From assembly GCA_004561555.1 (NCBI GenBank), contig SFVH01000057.1:1-8365 (forward strand): 8,365 nt of DNA, given 5' to 3'. Source of the stretch: a bacterium. GTDB taxonomy: Bacteria; Bacteroidota; Bacteroidia; Bacteroidales; Muribaculaceae. The notes beneath the pieces are model-generated. The model saw only the letters and a list, made by a program, of their open reading frames with translations, did no database searches and was not told the DNA's origin. Positions 5,755-8,365 of the stretch are shown piece after piece. The translations under genes were made by a program, and so were the position numbers. How positions within the stretch are numbered: the first letter of the stretch is position 1; each line of letters begins with the position of its first letter.

Positions 5755-8365
5755 ATGCCGGAGCCGAGGCTACAATTTCGTCGTTGACATAAAGCGCAGC
5801 GGAGTAAGAGCCTTCGCGCTTTTCTACACCGTTGAGCAACTGAGCAGTAACGGTCATAGCCGAGTTAACTTCACCATTAGTCGGGAATGTAGCGCTTAAC
5901 AATTTGAAGCCGGAAGCATCTTGGAGCACGATGTTTTTCACGAGCGCACCGCCATTAAGATTTATTTCATCAGAATAGTCGAAATATCCGCTCTTCTTCA
6001 CAGTCAGCGAGTAGTTGCGCTTATCTTGATATACGGTAAACGAATATTTACCTTCTGCATCGGTAGTGCCTTTGTAGTAGACGTCACCATCGGCAATCTT
6101 CACTTCAGCGCCTTCCACCGGGTTAGTGCCGTCAGTCACCGTACCGCTGAGAGTGGAAGCCTCCTTATCCACATAAAAGTAAACCACGGGCATTGTAGTA
6201 GTCGACCAGGCAGTCGGGTTACCATCATCCCAATGTTGTTGTCTTGTTTGGGTCGTTACATTTTTGTCGTGCACGAAGTTAAACGACTTGTAACTATTAG
6301 TGCGATTACAACATACGATGCGGATATTTCCACCTGTGTAGATAAAGTCTTCATTGAATGTTAAATCCAAAAGATTAACATAATTTGAAGAAGAGCCTGA
6401 TTTTTTGAAAGTGTAGTCACCATCGTAGAGGAGAGTCATTTTTGACACATCGCTCATTTCAGTTTCGTTAGGGACTTCATCTGAGGTGTTTTCTATATAA
6501 ACGGTGAGATGAGTGGTCCAATCTGCAGAAGTATTATATCCTTTGAAATTAAGACCATGTATAGCTGTTCCTGCGGGAAGGTTAATTTCAGAAGCCAAAT
6601 AAACAGTTTCCGTGTTGGAATTTTTCCAGTTGGTATAAACCGGAGATGATGAAGAAGTGCCGGTAGCATTACCCACTTGTTGCTCGCCAACAATCACTTC
6701 CTCTGCTACGGTCTGCGAGCCGGAGAGAGTGTTGATGACAGTGCCGTCGGCAACCTTCACGATGTCGAGGTGGGCTACAAAAGTGCCTGCCTCATGAGGA
6801 GTGACAGTGATGCTGAATCGAGAAGCATCAGTAGCGGCAGTAGCTGCGATAGCCTTTTTGCCTGAAAGTTCGTCTCCCACATAGAACCGTGCTTCATATT
6901 CTCCTTCAGCGAAGTCTGCTGCTGTGAGGTTGAAGAGCTGACCGGCGATTTCGTAAGAGTGGTTGCAAGTGGCTTCTTCCGGGATGGTGACACCATAGAT
7001 TATGGTCTCGTTTTCGGGCAATGATAATAAAGTGCCACCTACGATATTATCTACCCAGCAGTAGCCTGCACTAAATGCTACATACCACTCACCTTCAGGG
7101 ATATCAACAGTGAAAGTCTTAAATTTCCAAGTGTCGATGGAAGAACTTGTAGAATATCTGTCGGTAGAAAATTTGCATGATTCGTCTTCAGAGGTAGTGT
7201 TAATGCTCTTGAGCAAAGTGAAATTTTTGCGGTCGGCAGAGATATACACATTCAAAAAAGAAGTAGAACTACTACGCGCTGCTGCATCAAACATCAACAC
7301 ATCGCCAGAAGCAAACGCCATCTTTGGCAAAATTGCTTTAGTTTCAGGGCTTACACCTCCATTCTTCATACATTTAGAGGCATAACTATGCTTCTCAATG
7401 GTCCACGATTTGCTTGCACCATTATACTCCACAAGAGAACCATTAGGGAATAATCCACCTTCAAAAGTTTCATAAACCTTTGAGGGGTCAATGACCATAC
7501 CACTCACCGGGAATATCGCATTTTCAAAGCCATCGGCACTGATAGTGATGTCGCCGGTGCGATTTCCTGCTATATTGTGGTCCATAGCTACGGTGAGAAT
7601 GGCACGCTTGAAAGCAGGAATGGCAAATGGGAAGGTAGTGGTCGATACGGCATCAGTTTCATCAAGAGCTATGCTGACTATTGAGAATCCATCAGGCACT
7701 ACTGCGTTGGTGACATTAAGTGTGGCGCCACCGGTGGTGTTGATGATATAAATCTTCTTTTCCACATCGGTGTCTTTAGTGGTGCCGAAAGCTATTTCAG
7801 AGCCTGAAGTTATGGCATCAGCAGCAGTGTTGAGCGCGAACTCAAATACCGGCACGTTTGGATACAAATCCAGCCAACCGCCGTAAGCGGTGGTGCTTGA
7901 TACGTTTTCTTTCAAGTCGAAGCGTTGACGCAAATATTCAGTGACCGGGATTGTTGCTGTAGCTGTCACTGTAGTGCTCTCCCCGGCAGCCAATGTTGTG
8001 TTTACAGGCACAGCGTCGTAAGCCGTAGATGTGCTCCAGTTATAGACAGCAACGCTGAAGTCTTCATCGCCGATATTAAGGGTAGCATCACCGCTATTGG
8101 TCAATGTGCCGGTGAGAGTAACAATAATATTACCTTCAGCATTAGCCGCGGCTTTATCAGTCGGTGTCATAGTCACTGAGGAGAGTTTCGCCTCTCTTTT
8201 TGGTATGATTACGGCTCGTTCTGCCGTAAAATCGTCGATGTAAACATATTCACCGCGAATACCCACATAGGTTGGCTCACTCAAATTGATGGTGAGCACA
8301 GTGTGAGTTGAGGTGTTCAGCGATGTCACTCCGTCAGGGTAGGTCGCCGTGAGTTTTTCTCCCTT
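5576..8365 (-). CDS. Main N-terminal and central part of giant modular surface protein (open at right edge, frameshifted at end)
   Basis: The frame is open at base 8365, so no start lies inside this stretch; a GTG at 8329 is internal. Through the 99-bp overlap it joins the signal peptide starting at 510. Order of parts: end of a first jelly-roll domain (TYVGIRGEYVYIDDF, about 8220-8270); beta-sandwich linkers (about 7490-8190) with NSGDATLNIG and an ITISADGF strand; a choice-of-anchor J-like domain (about 7010-7489, VYETFEGG to YCWVDNIVGG); an Ig-like linker ending SITVTPHEAGTF (about 6686-7003); EQQVG module 1 with a carboxypeptidase-regulatory-like domain (5921-6685); and a second Ig-like linker (from about 5911). 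At H5704-5702 (YTPH) homology stops: the next 41 codons are junk with many Cys and Arg, ending at a stop at 5576, while sensible sequence resumes at 5700 in the other frame. Bridging it gives one protein of about 1,813 residues ending at 3334. It is secreted and probably surface-attached; I see no catalytic domain and the ligand is unknown. Confidence 0.85.
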   Translation of the reverse strand, partial: KGEKLTATYPDGVTSLNTSTHTVLTINLSEPTYVGIRGEYVYIDDFTAERAVIIPKREAKLSSVTMTPTDKAAANAEGNIIVTLTGTLTNSGDATLNIGDEDFSVAVYNWSTSTAYDAVPVNTTLAAGESTTVTATATIPVTEYLRQRFDLKENVSSTTAYGGWLDLYPNVPVFEFALNTAADAITSGSEIAFGTTKDTDVEKKIYIINTTGGATLNVTNAVVPDGFSIVSIALDETDAVSTTTFPFAIPAFKRAILTVAMDHNIAGNRTGDITISADGFENAIFPVSGMVIDPSKVYETFEGGLFPNGSLVEYNGASKSWTIEKHSYASKCMKNGGVSPETKAILPKMAFASGDVLMFDAAARSSSTSFLNVYISADRKNFTLLKSINTTSEDESCKFSTDRYSTSSSIDTWKFKTFTVDIPEGEWYVAFSAGYCWVDNIVGGTLLSLPENETIIYGVTIPEEATCNHSYEIAGQLFNLTAADFAEGEYEARFYVGDELSGKKAIAATAATDASRFSITVTPHEAGTFVAHLDIVKVADGTVINTLSGSQTVAEEVIVGEQQVGNATGTSSSSPVYTNWKNSNTETVYLASEINLPAGTAIHGLNFKGYNTSADWTTHLTVYIENTSDEVPNETEMSDVSKMTLLYDGDYTFKKSGSSSNYVNLLDLTFNEDFIYTGGNIRIVCCNRTNSYKSFNFVHDKNVTTQTRQQHWDDGNPTAWSTTTMPVVYFYVDKEASTLSGTVTDGTNPVEGAEVKIADGDVYYKGTTDAEGKYSFTVYQDKRNYSLTVKKSGYFDYSDEINLNGGALVKNIVLQDASGFKLLSATFPTNGEVNSAMTVTAQLLNGVEKREGSYSAALYVNDEIVASAPAYAMGENATVDFSFSYTPHVCSSKRTGYNIYCRRKGRCRTTSGCSQHFFQKRTGIPLLQA
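5695..5710 (-). pseudogene. Frameshift junction inside the surface-protein gene
   Basis: On the minus strand the upstream frame is meaningful through ACTCCTCAT (YTPH) and the downstream frame from TCTGTAGCTC (SVAQ) at 5700; one base must be skipped to join them. In the sibling linker at about 6680-6800, 36 residues (108 bases) separate TPH from EQQVG. Here only 58 bases do. A single 50-base deletion would explain both the shorter linker and the shift (50 is not a multiple of 3). A one-base error plus natural length variation is the alternative. As written, the gene is disrupted. Confidence 0.75.
5921..6685 (-). repeat. EQQVG module, copy 1
   Basis: About 255 residues running from GEQQVGNATG through INLPAGTAIHGLNFKGY, a central part with DFIYTGGNIRIVCC and MPVVYFYV, to a carboxypeptidase-regulatory-like domain (LSGTVTDGTNPVEGAEVKI, TTDAEGKYSF). 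It shares order, anchor motifs and length with copy 2 at 4885-5643. Each copy is preceded by the same kind of Ig-like linker ending near TPH and VAEE. Confidence 0.75.
7010..7489 (-). other. Choice-of-anchor J-like (MAM/jelly-roll) domain
   Basis: About 160 residues starting YETFEGGLFPNG, with SWTIEKHSYASKC, a DVLMFDAAARSSS strand, LNVYISADRKNFTLL, and closing WYVAFSAGYCWVDNIVGG. This is the layout I know from choice-of-anchor J domains in Bacteroidota secreted proteins: an opening FE-G pattern and a closing WVDNI/YIDDF strand. The N-terminal domain split across the window ends has the same closing pattern. Its function is unknown beyond probable carbohydrate or protein binding. Confidence 0.6.
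8267..8365. repeat. Right copy of 99-bp terminal direct repeat
   Basis: Identical to bases 1-99. It encodes part of the first beta-sandwich domain of the giant surface protein on the minus strand. The frame continues leftwards without a stop into the long open frame ending at 5576, just as the left copy's frame continues from the signal-peptide start at 510. Confidence 0.95.

Noticed and set aside
5921..6364. Plus-strand open frame of 147 codons, and similar plus-strand frames across 3331-8179
   Set aside because: Antisense shadows of the repetitive surface-protein gene; low-complexity products with no family resemblance.
5576..8329. GTG at 8329 as the start of the large surface-protein gene
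   Set aside because: The frame stays open to 8365 and, through the overlap, back to ATG 510 with a signal peptide; the GTG falls in the middle of a beta-sandwich domain.

Overview
This window looks like Bacteroidota DNA, most likely from a gut Bacteroidales; Muribaculaceae is my best guess. The evidence is a PBP1A of the Bacteroidales type, a very large modular surface protein with a type IX secretion (Por)-like C-terminal domain, TAnnTTTG-type -7 promoter boxes, and AT-rich leaders without a clear Shine-Dalgarno. All genes read on the minus strand.

Layout, in transcription order (high to low coordinates). From 8365 to 3334 lies most of one giant secreted surface protein. Its reading frame is already open at the right edge and is broken once near 5701. 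A strong hairpin terminator (3265-3298) follows, then a short intergenic region with a candidate promoter. Next comes an intact bifunctional penicillin-binding protein 1A (3126-709), then a second hairpin terminator (662-686). An AT-rich promoter region with an imperfect palindrome (546-597) precedes the signal peptide and N-terminal domain of a secreted protein (510-1), which runs off the left edge.

The key structural observation is that bases 1-99 and 8267-8365 are identical, and the two ends lie in the same reading frame. Joining them gives a closed 8,266-bp unit. The signal-peptide fragment (510-1) then flows into the large surface protein (8266 downwards), completing one beta-sandwich domain across the junction. 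If the single frameshift is also bridged, the result is one protein of about 1,813 residues: signal peptide, two jelly-roll/choice-of-anchor-type domains, two copies of a ~255-residue module, three tandem ~175-residue carboxypeptidase-regulatory-like double domains, and the C-terminal sorting-like domain. The window then contains just two head-to-tail monocistronic units, an adhesin-like surface protein and PBP1A. I see no replication, mobilisation, recombination or phage gene. The closure may therefore mean a chromosome-derived circle, a tandem duplication or an assembly loop rather than an ordinary plasmid.

There are no RNA genes, CRISPR arrays or insertion sequences that I can support. The two intergenic regions (511-708 and 3127-3333) are each about 200 bp and hold only promoters and hairpins. 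Plus-strand open frames are antisense shadows of the minus-strand genes.
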